Assembly (NCBI GenBank): GCA_019634625.1
Contig: JAHCBA010000012.1
Location: 1-64,000, forward strand
Direction: 5' to 3'
Source: Verrucomicrobiia bacterium
GTDB lineage: Bacteria > Verrucomicrobiota > Verrucomicrobiia > Limisphaerales > CAIMTB01
DNA: 64,000 nt
The stretch's first letter is position 1. Every line of letters begins with the position of its first letter. The notes under the pieces are model-generated. The model saw only the letters and a program-made list of their open reading frames with translations. It had not been told where the DNA came from and did no database searches. The position numbers and the translations under genes were made by a program. Of the stretch, positions 15,801 to 25,074 are shown one piece after another.

Positions 15801-18062
15801 GCCATCCAGTTCAGCGCCGATGACGGGGCTGCCTGGCAGACCCTGCAGGTCGGTTATCCCTACGAAAGTTTCGCCACCGACACCCGGCTCCTGCCGGGCG
15901 GCCACGCCTGCCGCCTCCGGGTTGTCGCCAGCGACGGTTTCCACGCCGGGTGGACCGAGTCCGAACCGTTCTCCCTCCCGCGTCATGCGCCGGTGGTGGT
16001 TCTGAACGGCATCCAGGACGGCGAACGGTTCCCGTTCGGTGCCGTCCCGCGACTCACCGCGGTGGCGTACGACGCCGAGGACGGCAGCCTCGATCCCGCC
16101 CGGCTCCACTGGCAGCTCGACGGTCCCCAGGCCCGCACCGAAATCGGAACGGCCGTCGCCCTGCGCGATCTGCCGCCCGGCCCCTATGTCATCCAGGTGA
16201 CCGCGGTGGATGCCGACGGCCAGGCCGGCCAGGCCTCCGTCTTCTTCGAGATCGAACCCATCATCATCCCCGCCACTGCCGCGCCGGTCCTCGACGGCGA
16301 TTGCGGGGACCCTGCCTATGCCGACGCGCCCCTCGTGCGCCTGGCGCTCGCGAACGGCGGGTACGTCAACGGACGCATGATCCAGGCCGACGGCGCGCTT
16401 CATGCCTGCGTCTCCGACCTGCGATTCGGCGTCTCGTCGGCAGCACCCGCCAGTGTCGGCCTTCGTGTGGACCGGCGGGCGAATCGCGAGGCCCCCCCGG
16501 AACCCGCGGATCTGCCCGGGTTCTTTGTGGACGAGTACGGAACGCCCTTCGTGCGGCACGGCGACGCCATGGCCACCCCGGAGACGGGATTCGTCGGCGT
16601 TGTCGTGCGCGGTGAGTCCCGTTGGAGCGCCGAACTCCGGATCCCGAATGCCCTGCTCGGCGGCTGGAACCGGGAGACCTCCGTGCTCCTGATCCATGCC
16701 GGCTCCTCCGATCCCGTCGCCGATCGCACCTGGCCGCCGGACGCACGCGGGGACCGACCCGAACGCTGGTCCCCGGCGTCGCTGGGTCCCCGGGCGACAC
16801 CCGCCAATCGTTCGCCCGTCGCCGTCGCCAGGGGACCGTCCATGGGCGTCCCGATCGCCGGCGCCCGCGTCCACCTCGACGGCACCGGCAGCTTCGATCC
16901 GGACGGTGACCCGATCGCCTACGAATGGACTCAAGTCGCCGGCCCCACGGTGGCGCTCGACGGCTCGTCCACCGCCGCCCCGTCGTTCGTGGCGCCGGAC
17001 CTACCCGGGGAGACGGCATTCCGATTCCGGCTCGTCGTGCGCGACGCCACACTCGCCAGCGAGCCCGCCGAGGCGACCGTTGTCTCAGTCCCCGTGGTGG
17101 CCGCGCCGGCACCGGTGCCGGCGGGGGGTTCGAACGCCGCCGGGCTTCCGGGCGAAGGCACCCCGTTCACCCTACTCTGGCCCGGCGCCCCGGGAGACCG
17201 GTGCGCCATCCAGGCCAGCCACAACCTCATCGACTGGGAGGCGTCCGGCTTCGCCACCGTCGATTACCTCGGTCGCATCCGGTTCTTCGTGGCCGCGGCG
17301 GACCGGTCCGGGCACCGGTTCTACCGTGCCGTCGCGGCCCCCCTGCCCATCCCGACCGATCCCCTGGGCGCCCTCGCCTTCAACGGCGTGGACGGCTTCG
17401 TGGAAGTCGCCCATCGCGCCGAACTCAACGCCTACCCCCTCACCCTGGCCGCCTGGGTCCGGACCTCCCGCAACGAGCCCATGGTGGACGGCATCGTCGG
17501 CAAGTATGCCGACGGCTCGTTGAACGGGTACGCCCTGTTCCTTCACGCCGGACGACTCCGCGCCTTCTATTTCGGGCCCCAGGGCGGCCGGATCTGGGAC
17601 GGTGGCCTCGGTCTCGACGGCGGTCCCGTTGCCGACGGCGAATGGCACCATGTCGCCCTGGTGGTCGATGCGGCAGGTGGACGACTGATCGTGGACGGAA
17701 CCCAGACCGCCTCCCTCCCCTGGACCGGGACGCCGGGCCCGCCCACCACCACCGCGCCCTTGCGAATGGGCCGCTATCACACCTATCCCAACGCGCTCCT
17801 CGGCCACCTCGATGAAGTCGTTCTGTGGAACGTCCCCCGCACGGCCGCCGATCTCGACGCCCTCCGCCACCTGCGGCTCTCCGCCGATGCCCCGCCGCAA
17901 CCCCTGGCCCTGTGGCACTTCGACGAAGGCGAGGGACTGTCCACCGTGGACGCCACCCCCAACGGTTTCCTGGGACTTCTTCGGGGCGGCGTCGAGTGGA
18001 TACGATCGGAAGTGCCCCTGGGTTCGGGATCGGACTGGCCCACGGGCGGCGGATCCTGGTAA
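12867..18062 (+). CDS. Giant secreted metzincin-type metallopeptidase with PKD-like and LamG domains
   Basis: 1731 residues from ATG 12867, which gives a clear signal peptide (HPIAPALLLLPVAVLALSLP); the 29 residues upstream derive from the insertion-sequence end. About 30-430 looks like a beta-propeller. A zinc site HELGHNYTLRH begins at His718 (His718, Glu719, His722, His728) with a later Met-turn candidate ADLMSY. Then come Ig/PKD-like modules (DPDGDPLVYAIQFS, DPDGDPIAYEWTQ), a glycoside-binding-like region, and a C-terminal LamG domain from about 1505 (LAFNGVDGFVEVAHRAEL). The usual Gly of the metzincin HExxHxxGxxH is Thr. The substrate is unknown; it is likely a surface or extracellular protein degrader. 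Confidence 0.82.
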   Translation: MSSFHPIAPALLLLPVAVLALSLPTLAQPAMPHRVATDAGGGNLPGVSGFELFRNGIYWWKSGAQNSEVARREGTLVVNAALGIRAPIEWVAPASRYLGRGYDFSIDGAVRDDLFIHYAANGLLRRKPIASDFTDALADSTRFLVDRFSGNPPQFSRVPVAANGAVLLWRGDLWSSHAANGQFTIHRPGPLTSFVSFSAAGGPVKRMAVVEVLQNNGSRLKDSLLVLTQDRLLYLFDLDPFNGTPHLLARNVWDFGVRNESTLGGGGLIIARNHTTAIYAATGDLSSSRINGRLLRFSARDRTFTVAYNTQSPNLQVRGVAVTADRLYLTVTPLDCGGGFGCRYRDHDAQILSRHAPAHSDFVSGSFGTIADRLTAGGSLEGFHLRSDRRWLYWTTGDDIWRIPADAQPIERDFEVLGLEVVQTTQDLDNSTRLVANRPTVVRAYARLARDTTGVGRYAVNGQLRVFLDGQPLPGSPLSPINQPTIGATGNLATLRSGADNGFLFELPAHWVQRGRLRVEFTVNPGMGIPETGPNPLGNNTVPSADIEVLQSGSPCLVFVPVHTAAPNYDPRDPASGFGAILARAHSLLPVDRFRFALKGDRISRPVVRIKSGPLGLPYPAIDYEPFDVSGGYEDVMTWLSLYSAFERDPRDCGDTHYVGTVHWLANTTSAAGSVALGLANRPDTGVGVDLVVKMEPPGVIPGVPPWGDPRGGETLAHELGHNYTLRHIDQTLSPLGCDGGRPLRAGAYPLDACTIGIVNAATLTSELADRTTQYGFDPLTGNVIGPTNAADLMSYRSSTWLSKPTFDTLLGRIPGVRGAAAPHLANARIEPLPETVVLVHGTLDLLLNTAVFRPCYRLPTATFDPAKVASSLHPPPVAHDWRLLWVDAGGTPLGEFPLLWERAEDGDPNRAVWTQFLPDRPGAAHLEIRRGGVLVAECRPSGASPSVKLRPPSLDAATHRLTVEWQGFDPDGDPLVYAIQFSADDGAAWQTLQVGYPYESFATDTRLLPGGHACRLRVVASDGFHAGWTESEPFSLPRHAPVVVLNGIQDGERFPFGAVPRLTAVAYDAEDGSLDPARLHWQLDGPQARTEIGTAVALRDLPPGPYVIQVTAVDADGQAGQASVFFEIEPIIIPATAAPVLDGDCGDPAYADAPLVRLALANGGYVNGRMIQADGALHACVSDLRFGVSSAAPASVGLRVDRRANREAPPEPADLPGFFVDEYGTPFVRHGDAMATPETGFVGVVVRGESRWSAELRIPNALLGGWNRETSVLLIHAGSSDPVADRTWPPDARGDRPERWSPASLGPRATPANRSPVAVARGPSMGVPIAGARVHLDGTGSFDPDGDPIAYEWTQVAGPTVALDGSSTAAPSFVAPDLPGETAFRFRLVVRDATLASEPAEATVVSVPVVAAPAPVPAGGSNAAGLPGEGTPFTLLWPGAPGDRCAIQASHNLIDWEASGFATVDYLGRIRFFVAAADRSGHRFYRAVAAPLPIPTDPLGALAFNGVDGFVEVAHRAELNAYPLTLAAWVRTSRNEPMVDGIVGKYADGSLNGYALFLHAGRLRAFYFGPQGGRIWDGGLGLDGGPVADGEWHHVALVVDAAGGRLIVDGTQTASLPWTGTPGPPTTTAPLRMGRYHTYPNALLGHLDEVVLWNVPRTAADLDALRHLRLSADAPPQPLALWHFDEGEGLSTVDATPNGFLGLLRGGVEWIRSEVPLGSGSDWPTGGGSW

Positions 18063-18078
18063 CCTGCGACCCGCGCCC

Positions 18079-18468
18079 ATGCGCACGTTCCAGATCATCT
18101 TCAATCCGACCAGCGCCGCGGAACTCGCGGCCATGCCCAAGAATCTCCAGTTGCACATCCTGGGGGAGTTCCGGGGCCTGCCGACCGAGGCCATGAGCAC
18201 CGACCTCGAGCGGTTCGGGAAGCTGGAACGCGACGGCCGGGTCCTGCACCGGATGCGGCTCGGCGACTACCGGATCTACTTCGAGCGGCATCCGCTCGGC
18301 CTGGTCGTTCACCGCATCCTCGGGCGGAATTCGCTCAAGGACTTCCTGTTCCGCTCCAGCCTCCCCACCGGTGAGGACGAGGTCCTGCAGGCGAACCCGA
18401 AGTTCTGGGAACTGATCGAATCCGCCCGGCACAAGGAAGCGCCCCGCTCACCGGCGGCCCAGGCGTGA
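18079..18468 (+). CDS. RelE/ParE-superfamily toxin-like protein
   Basis: 129 residues. The core (FNPTSAAELAAM, LHRMRLGDYRIYFERH, VVHRILGRNSLKDFLFR) matches the RelE/ParE fold, with the basic Arg-rich strand and a late Arg-Asn pair. Such toxins normally cleave mRNA at the ribosome or poison gyrase and are paired with a small antitoxin. No antitoxin gene is visible on either side. The C-terminal tail of about 35 residues is longer than usual. It starts 16 bp after the giant protease. It may be an orphan or use a distant antitoxin; related verrucomicrobial proteins may have other roles. Confidence 0.72.
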   Translation: MRTFQIIFNPTSAAELAAMPKNLQLHILGEFRGLPTEAMSTDLERFGKLERDGRVLHRMRLGDYRIYFERHPLGLVVHRILGRNSLKDFLFRSSLPTGEDEVLQANPKFWELIESARHKEAPRSPAAQA

Positions 18469-18482
18469 CGGGTCCGCAGTAA

Positions 18483-18775
<293 letters not shown>

Positions 18776-18876
18776 ACACCCCGATTGGGTTGTCCAGGGA
18801 TCTCACCCTCCCGCCTCACCCATCATGGCCGATGCTCGACACTTGGGCGGCGACGGGCGTATTCCTCGCCCATCCC

Positions 18877-20397
18877 ATGAAAACCCCCGCGAAGCGAAAG
18901 GGCTGGTCGCGCCGTGAAGCGGTGGCCGGGTCCGGCCTGGCCGCGGTCTCCCTGTTCGGTCTGGGGGGCACAAGGGCCGGGCACGCGGCAGGCGCGCCAG
19001 GCACGGAGGGCGCCGCACCGGCGGATCCGTTGTCCGAGGCGGTGGCCTCCACGCCCTTTGCCGACACCCACGAGCATCTGGTCGAGGAACAGCGCCGGAC
19101 GGGTTGGACCCAGCCGGTGCCGCTGCTGCCCTGCGCCGACTGGGCCCTGCTGTTCAGTCATTACCTCAATTCCGATCTGCGCGTGGCCGGGATGTCGGCC
19201 GCGGATCACCAGCGGTTCCTTGCCCCGGACACCCCCAGCGACGCGAAGTGGCGTCTGCTGGCTCCCCACTGGCCAGGGGTCCGTCACACCGGGTACGGCC
19301 GCGCCGTCCGCCTCACCGCCCGCCAGTTGTATGGGGTGGACGATTTCGAGGAACGGACGGTCCCGCAGTTGGCGGAACGGTTCCGGGCGATGGTGAAGCC
19401 GGGCTTCTACGAGACCGTGCTGCGCGACCAGGCCGGGGTGGAGTCGTGCCAGGTCAATTCGCTCGAGTCGTACTTCATGGAATCGCGGCAGCCGCAGCTC
19501 CTCCTCCAGGATCTGAGCATCGTGCATTTCGGGGCGTTCTCGGGATCGAACTGGACCCGGATGACCGACGCCGATGGCGGTCTGGCCGGCGATCTGGCCG
19601 GGTGGCACCGGGTCATTGACCACGCCTTCGACCGGCACGGACCCTACGCGGTGGCCGTGAAGTCCCAGACCGCCTACCAGCGGCGCCTCGATTTCGCCGA
19701 CGTTCCGGCCGAGACCGCCGCGCCGGTCTTCGCCAGACTCCGCAACAACGACCCGGTCACCCCCGCCGAAAGGAAGGCCTTTGACGACCACATCTTCTGG
19801 TACTGCGTGCGCCGGGCGACGGCGATGGGACTGCCGGTCAAACTGCACACCGGCTACTTCGCCGGACAGAATGGAATGCCCCTCGAGCGGGTGGGGTGGA
19901 ATCCGGCGGATGCGGCCGAGCTGCTGCGGCGTTCACCGGACACCACCTTCGTGCTGATGCACATCGGCTACCCCTATCAGGAGGCGATGCTGTCCCTTGC
20001 CAAGCACTACTCCAATGCGGTGCTCGACCTGTGCTGGGCGTGGATCATCAACCCCGAGGCCTCGGCCCGGTTTCTGCGCGATTTCCTGGTGACCGCGCCG
20101 CTGAACAAGGTCCTGACGTTCGGGGGCGATTACATCCCGGTCGAACCCGTGGTCGGTCATGCCGCCATCGCCCGGGACGGACTTCTGCGCACCCTGCGGG
20201 GACTGGTCCACGATGGCTGGATGACCCTGCCCGAGGCGGTGGACCTGGTGGACCCGCTGATGCGCGGCACCGCCCGCCGGCTGTTCCGCATCGAGGAGAA
20301 ACAACGCCGCCTCGCCCGGGCCCCCTGGATGCTGCGCGCCGGGCGGTCGCGTCCGAAACCCTCCGAGACCGGCTGGCATCCGGAGGAGCTGGGCTGA
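18877..20397 (+). CDS. Tat-exported amidohydrolase-superfamily protein
   Basis: 506 residues from ATG 18877, which places a twin-arginine signal ([20 protein letters not shown]) at the N-terminus; earlier ATGs only add sequence that overlaps the yjbQ remnant. Metal-ligand motifs of the amidohydrolase fold are [11 protein letters not shown] (HxH) and [25 protein letters not shown] and [10 protein letters not shown] provide later His and Asp ligands. It resembles Amidohydrolase_2 and uronate-isomerase-like enzymes. The substrate is unknown, perhaps a sugar-derived lactone or acid. It follows the decayed gene with little gap. Confidence 0.83.
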   Translation: MKTPAKRKGWSRREAVAGSGLAAVSLFGLGGTRAGHAAGAPGTEGAAPADPLSEAVASTPFADTHEHLVEEQRRTGWTQPVPLLPCADWALLFSHYLNSDLRVAGMSAADHQRFLAPDTPSDAKWRLLAPHWPGVRHTGYGRAVRLTARQLYGVDDFEERTVPQLAERFRAMVKPGFYETVLRDQAGVESCQVNSLESYFMESRQPQLLLQDLSIVHFGAFSGSNWTRMTDADGGLAGDLAGWHRVIDHAFDRHGPYAVAVKSQTAYQRRLDFADVPAETAAPVFARLRNNDPVTPAERKAFDDHIFWYCVRRATAMGLPVKLHTGYFAGQNGMPLERVGWNPADAAELLRRSPDTTFVLMHIGYPYQEAMLSLAKHYSNAVLDLCWAWIINPEASARFLRDFLVTAPLNKVLTFGGDYIPVEPVVGHAAIARDGLLRTLRGLVHDGWMTLPEAVDLVDPLMRGTARRLFRIEEKQRRLARAPWMLRAGRSRPKPSETGWHPEELG

Positions 20398-20494
20398 AGC
20401 GGCCGCCACGAATCGCTGCCATGCATCTGCGGCGCCTCCTTCGTGGTGCAATCGGATCTTCCCGGACGAGCTTGCCCGGGGATCCGGTTCCATT

Positions 20495-20580
20495 CCCGAA
20501 GCGAACGAAGAAAACATCTGCCTTGTCACCTGCAGTGCCCTTGTCCGCGCAGGCAACGTAAAGGTGGCCGGCCTTGGAGC
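20495..20580 (-). pseudogene. Small fragment of a sialidase-like gene
   Basis: The minus strand encodes SKAGHLYVACADKGT followed by ADVFFVRF, clearly homologous to SKAGHLYVAYADKGT...ADVFFVCS in the sialidase remnant at about 21885-21970, same orientation. Nothing on either side continues the match. It lies in the 228-bp gap between the amidohydrolase and the next gene. The rest of that gap shows only a weak CCACGAA/TTCGTGG hairpin (20404-20443). Confidence 0.75.
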
Positions 20581-20625
20581 CGGCCTCCATTCCCGGACAC
20601 GGGAGAACCTCTGTGCTGCGCGAAC

Positions 20626-21315
20626 TCACTCCAAGAGCCCGATCACCCGGATGAACCGGGTCGTACCGCCGATCGTGTTCGTGACGCTCGTGGCGGTGGT
20701 CGGCTCGCCCACGTCCTGCCACGGCTGGCCCACCGCGGCGGTCTGCTGAAGCTGGTAACGCGCGAACCCGGGGTTCCACTCGACCACCACCTGATTGCCG
20801 TCGAGGCGGATCCCGCGCATCAGGACACCGGTTGCCGGCCGGAGGCGAAAGGATTGCAGACCCATCAGTGGCCTTGGGAGTGACAGGTGTCCATGAGCCG
20901 CGCTGAGTGCGTAGAACAGAGGCGATTCGCCAAAACCGCCCAATCCCCTGGCAACGACTTCCTCGTAGGTCGCACCCAACCGTGCATCCCACGCGCGCAC
21001 CTGTAGCCAGGCGTAGCCTCCACCTCCGACGTCAAGCACGAGGACACCGGTTCCCACAAAGTACCCTCGAGTTATCAGCGGCGCGCTCGCCCTCTGCCAA
21101 AGAACCTCAGCCAGGGCGGGAGCCATGGTCTCTGGTCTGGCGCCTCCGTACAATTCGGCCAAATAGTTGGTTCCTTCGAGAGGGATTCCTCGCGCGTCGA
21201 GAATCGGAGCGTCAAGCCCATCTCCCCGCGAGATGTTGCGAAAAGAAAAGTACCCCTGCGCCAGTCCAGACTGCGCGATGAGCAGGCCAAGCATTCCACA
21301 TTTGAGGAGAGTCAT
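20626..21315 (-). CDS. Secreted hypothetical protein (verrucomicrobial type)
   Basis: 229 residues from ATG 21315 (leader LLKCGMLGLLIAQSGLAQG); the frame starting at 21351 adds 12 unlikely residues. The mature part begins YFSFRNISRGDGLDAPI and carries GTNYLAELYGG, which I have seen in families of secreted verrucomicrobial proteins of unknown function. The C-terminus (YQLQQTAAVGQPWQDVGEPT ... TRFIRVIGLLE) is the short beta-sandwich tail often found at the end of exported proteins in this phylum. It may be a surface or extracellular protein. Confidence 0.75.
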   Translation of the reverse strand: MTLLKCGMLGLLIAQSGLAQGYFSFRNISRGDGLDAPILDARGIPLEGTNYLAELYGGARPETMAPALAEVLWQRASAPLITRGYFVGTGVLVLDVGGGGYAWLQVRAWDARLGATYEEVVARGLGGFGESPLFYALSAAHGHLSLPRPLMGLQSFRLRPATGVLMRGIRLDGNQVVVEWNPGFARYQLQQTAAVGQPWQDVGEPTTATSVTNTIGGTTRFIRVIGLLE

Positions 21316-21354
21316 TGCTTTCGCCGGGTTGGGGTTTTCGTTGCGAGGCAACGC

Positions 21355-22724
21355 CTATTGGGGCCAAGTCAGTCGAGCAAATCGAATATCGCTTTGATTT
21401 CGACCGTAAAGAGTGCCTTGGGCTGTGAGCCGATAATCGGTCCAGGTGACGTAAACGTAGGAGCTATCAGCCCACGCGCCGTTGTACTCGCCAACATGAC
21501 CCTGATAGGCCGGTTCTGTAACGGTGAGCACGTCGTCATCCCACTCCGGATAGTGCCAGTGAAGGTTCACACCTCCCGGCGGATAAACCGGATCGTAATG
21601 GCCATTCGTCTTGTTCGCCGCCAAAGTTCCCGCAAATACCGGCGGAAAACTTTGCGTCGTGATCCGAAACTCGGTGCCGAAGGTCACGCTGCCGCCGCTC
21701 GCAATCGTCCCCCAACGGCCATACACGTCGATCAGGGAGTTGTTGGACGAGTCATTCCGCCGGTCGTACCAGGCGACGAACAGCCTGGTGCCATCCGGCT
21801 TGACGGCGATCACCGGCATCCACTGATCGTTGCTGGCGACACTGTTCACGCGGAGGGGACTGGTCCAGCTTGCGCCGCCGTTGCTGGAGCACACGAAGAA
21901 GACATCCGCCCTGTCACTGCCTGTTCCCTTGTCCGCGTAGGCAACGTAAAGGTGGCCGGCCTTGCTGGAAGTCGGATTGGCTGCCGGCACGGGAAAGGGA
22001 AAGACGCGAAAGGTGTCGTCCGAAGCCGAAGAGTTGCTGCGCTTCAATGCCAAGTTGCCGGTGACTGCATTTGTCGTGACGAGCTGCCGAACGAGCTGTG
22101 CACTCCCAAGTGTTGCGCCCCGATTCTCCACTTTTCGCACCCTGATGTAAATGCTGGCACCGCCGGCCGCAGGCTGTTGTTCGAGCCAAAACACGTACGC
22201 CACGTGATTGGCATCGATTACCGGAATAGCCGACTGGACCTGTCCATTGGTCACAGATGCCGCGATCTCCTGAATGGTGTTCCAGTTGGCGCCGTAGTCC
22301 GTCGAAACCGTCAGCCACAGCTTCTGGGGCGATCCAAGGGTTGTAAACGTGACATAGACATCCCGCTGTCCGGTGCCCGTGGCATTATCGACGGGGCGAG
22401 ATCCACCTTGTGGGGGCCAAACGGAGCGGAGAACCCACGTGGCGTCGGAATGAACTCCGGCCGTGTGCGCTGCCAGGTTCCAGTCTCGTCGCGATAGTTC
22501 AGTCCGTCCGACAGTTCCACGTAACTCGCCCGCTGCGGAGTGATCGCGCCATTGCCTCCCACGATCTCGTGAGCTGCGTCCCAACGTGTGGAGTAGGCAT
22601 TGAGGATGGTTGAGCGCGCGCGTTCTTCGGCGTCGCCCGCGGCAGTCGCAGGGATTCGTTGTGCGGGGGCCGGCAACACCGAGTTGAACAGAAGGGCGCC
22701 GAAGAGGAGGGGGATGGTTTTCAC
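21355..22724 (-). pseudogene. Broken sialidase-like (BNR-repeat) gene fused out of frame to another secreted protein start
   Basis: The 5' part, from GTG 22724, encodes a signal peptide (KTIPLLFGALLFNSVLPAPA) and a region YVELSDGLNYRDETGTW...HKVDLAP, typical of the start of large verrucomicrobial secreted proteins. Near 22390 the reading moves to another frame, which encodes a BNR/sialidase propeller: LWLTVSTDYGANWNT, FFVCSSNGGASWTSP, RLFVAWYDRRNDSS, and the end YVTWTDYRLTAQG. So a deletion has joined two unrelated halves out of frame. The sialidase half has no start or signal of its own. A related fragment lies at 20495. Confidence 0.75.
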
Positions 22725-22753
22725 GGCTTGGTTTCGGCCGATCCGGTTGCGAC

Positions 22754-24121
22754 TCACACCGCGCGGGTGCGACCGGGCATGGCGATGGGGTAACGACCCC
22801 GGGCATCGGGCATCACCGGGGGGGGCGAATCCGGGGTGAGCGCGTCGAGATTGGGGGCGAGTTCGAGATTGGAGTTCAGGGCGTCTTCCCAGGTGATGCG
22901 CTGGCCCGATTCGCAGGCCATCCTTCCCATGATGGCGGCCAGGTTGGCGAAGGCGCACCGGCGCGTCTCGTTCCAGGGCCGGTCGTTGCGGATGGCGTCG
23001 AACAGCAGGTCGTGCTCCGTCTGGTAGGGATCGTTCCGTTCGCCTCCGAACTGCCAGAGGCGGTTCTCGGGGGTGGGCTGGTGACCGCGGAAGAGGCGGG
23101 GCAGGGGAACGCCCTCGCCGAGCACCGCGCAGCCGTGGCTGCCGTGGGCCTGGACGCCAAAGAACTCCCAGCATCCGTCGATCAGCCGCCCCTGGGCCAC
23201 CATGCGGGTGCCGTCCCGGAACGTGTATTCGGCCATGTAATGATCGAAGAGCTGGTCCGGTTCGTCCCGCACCTGGCGGCCGCCCATGCCCTGCACCGAC
23301 ACCGGCCAGTCGTCCTTGACCCAGCAGGCCACGTCGATGTTGTGGATCAGCCAGTCCACCAGGAAGGAACCGTTGAGCCAGGTGAAGCTGCTGTAGTTGG
23401 CGATCTGCCAGGCCAGCTCGTTCCAGCCGGGATCGCGCGCCAGCGTCTTGACCGTCCCATGCACCCGGTACGGCCAGACGGTCACCACGTTCCCGATGGC
23501 CCCATCGTGAATGCGCTGGACCGCCTCGCGGTTCATGGCGCTATGGCGGGTCATCAGGCCGCCCGCGATCTTCAGGTTGCGCCGTTCGGCCTCCTCGCCG
23601 GCGGCCAGGATGCGGCGAATGCCGGGTCCATCGACGGCGAACGACTTCTCCATGAAGACATGGAGACCGCGCGCCACCGCGTACTCGAGGTGGATCGGCC
23701 GGAAGGCCGGCGGCGTCGCCAGAATCACCACGCTGCCCCGGCTCAGGCTGTCCATCGCCTGACGATAGCCGTCGAGGCCGACGAACCGGCGGTCCGGCGG
23801 GACGTCCACGCGGTCCGGGGACTGGGCCCGGAGGATCTCCAGACTGGTGCTGAGGCGGCGTTCAAAGAAGTCGGCCATGGCCCGCAGCCGCACCGGGCCC
23901 TGGGTGGCCATGGCCTGGGCGGCGGCCCCGGTGCCCCGTCCGCCGCACCCGATCAGCGCGACGTCGAGGGTGTGGCTCTCCGCCGTGTACCCGGCCCGCG
24001 GCAACGCCCCGGCGAGGGCGGCCCCGGCAACCGCCCTGCCGGATTGACTGAGGAACTGTCGGCGCGGGAGCGGTCCGCCCTGCCGGGAGGGATTCGGAAT
24101 CGGCTTCATGGGGTCACGCAT
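22754..24121 (-). CDS. Tat-exported Gfo/Idh/MocA-family oxidoreductase
   Basis: 455 residues (ATG 24121; ATG 24109 is also possible). The twin-arginine leader is LPRRQFLSQSGRAVAGAALA. The Rossmann fingerprint VALIGCGGRGTGAAAQA follows, then the conserved VFMEKSFAVDG (active-site Lys in the EKP-like position) and WLIHNIDVACW in the C-terminal domain. It probably oxidises a sugar or sugar derivative with NAD(P), outside or at the membrane. The start overlaps the stop of the isomerase gene upstream (24114), suggesting one transcript. Confidence 0.9.
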   Translation of the reverse strand: MRDPMKPIPNPSRQGGPLPRRQFLSQSGRAVAGAALAGALPRAGYTAESHTLDVALIGCGGRGTGAAAQAMATQGPVRLRAMADFFERRLSTSLEILRAQSPDRVDVPPDRRFVGLDGYRQAMDSLSRGSVVILATPPAFRPIHLEYAVARGLHVFMEKSFAVDGPGIRRILAAGEEAERRNLKIAGGLMTRHSAMNREAVQRIHDGAIGNVVTVWPYRVHGTVKTLARDPGWNELAWQIANYSSFTWLNGSFLVDWLIHNIDVACWVKDDWPVSVQGMGGRQVRDEPDQLFDHYMAEYTFRDGTRMVAQGRLIDGCWEFFGVQAHGSHGCAVLGEGVPLPRLFRGHQPTPENRLWQFGGERNDPYQTEHDLLFDAIRNDRPWNETRRCAFANLAAIMGRMACESGQRITWEDALNSNLELAPNLDALTPDSPPPVMPDARGRYPIAMPGRTRAV

Positions 24122-24944
24122 TGAGCAGGGGACGCAGATGGTCTGCGGACCGGGCGGCCTGATCCACGGTGCCGCATTCGACCGAGAAGACGAGGTCGCG
24201 GGGGCATTCGCGGCAGAGGGCGATGACGCGTTCCCAGTCGATCAGTCCGTCGCCGCAGGCACAGCCGACGGGGGTGCCGGTGACCTTGCCGCGCTCGGCT
24301 TCGGAGTGCTGCAGGGAGATGTCCTTGGCATGGAGGTGAACCAGGCGGGGGACGATGCGCTTCAGCCATCGGTAAGGATCCTCGCCGGCGAGGTAGCTGT
24401 TGCCGGTGTCGAAATTGATCCCGATGGCGGGGCTGCGGACCAGGCGCACGATGCGGTTCAAGCCCGACGGCGTGCGGCTGTACTGCTGATGGCATTCGAG
24501 GCCGATGAGGAGTCCGCGCGGTTCGGCAACCTTGGCGGCCTCCATCAGGGTGTACCGCATGAGCACATGGTCTTCTTCCTCGGTGGTCCACGGCTGCTTG
24601 GGCCCCTCGTCCGTGTTCACCACCGGCGCTCCGCAGTCCGCCGCGAAGCGGATCGCCTGCTTCAGGTACTCGACACCGATCTCGGGTTTGGTGAGGGGCG
24701 TGTGGGCGGACAGGCCGGAGAGAAGGACCCCGTGCTTTTCGCAGCAGCGCCGGACGCGGAACGGGTCGTCGAGCATCGAAACGCTGTGGAAGTAACCCGC
24801 TTCGCTGAGGAGTTCCCGGCCCCAATGGACCATCGGCTCGACGTGCGTGTAGCCGAGTTCGGCCGCGGTGCGGACCCCCCACTCGAAGGGCTTGTCGGCG
24901 TGACGCACGAACTCGAGGTTGATGCCAAGGTGGATTCGGCCCAT
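24114..24944 (-). CDS. Sugar phosphate isomerase/epimerase (xylose-isomerase-like TIM barrel)
   Basis: 276 residues, complete. The AP_endonuc_2 fold is seen in LGINLEFVRHADKPFEWGVR, VEPMVHWGREL, a metal-ligand Glu in RGLLIGLECHQQYSRT, INFDTGNSYLAGEDPYRWL, LVHLHAKDISLQ and the final VFSVECGTVDQA. Substrates of this family vary (sugars, inosose, hydroxypyruvate). Its overlap with the dehydrogenase gene points to a shared pathway where one enzyme oxidises and the other isomerises or epimerises a sugar derivative. No ribosome binding site is evident. Confidence 0.9.
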   Translation of the reverse strand: MGRIHLGINLEFVRHADKPFEWGVRTAAELGYTHVEPMVHWGRELLSEAGYFHSVSMLDDPFRVRRCCEKHGVLLSGLSAHTPLTKPEIGVEYLKQAIRFAADCGAPVVNTDEGPKQPWTTEEEDHVLMRYTLMEAAKVAEPRGLLIGLECHQQYSRTPSGLNRIVRLVRSPAIGINFDTGNSYLAGEDPYRWLKRIVPRLVHLHAKDISLQHSEAERGKVTGTPVGCACGDGLIDWERVIALCRECPRDLVFSVECGTVDQAARSADHLRPLLNA

Positions 24945-25074
24945 CGACGTAAGGAGGTTAAGGGTTCAATTCGAGGTTCGTGGAAACCGGCATCGTCGGG
25001 AATCGGGCCCGGGGCGAATCCGTCGATGGCCTTCCCCCCCCCGATGCGCCATGCGTCATGCTTCCATTGCGGTT

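Noticed and set aside
12819-16934. Open frame of 1371 codons on the minus strand within the giant metalloprotease gene
   Set aside because: Antisense shadow. The plus strand carries the signal peptide, zinc motif and PKD/LamG modules in one continuous frame.
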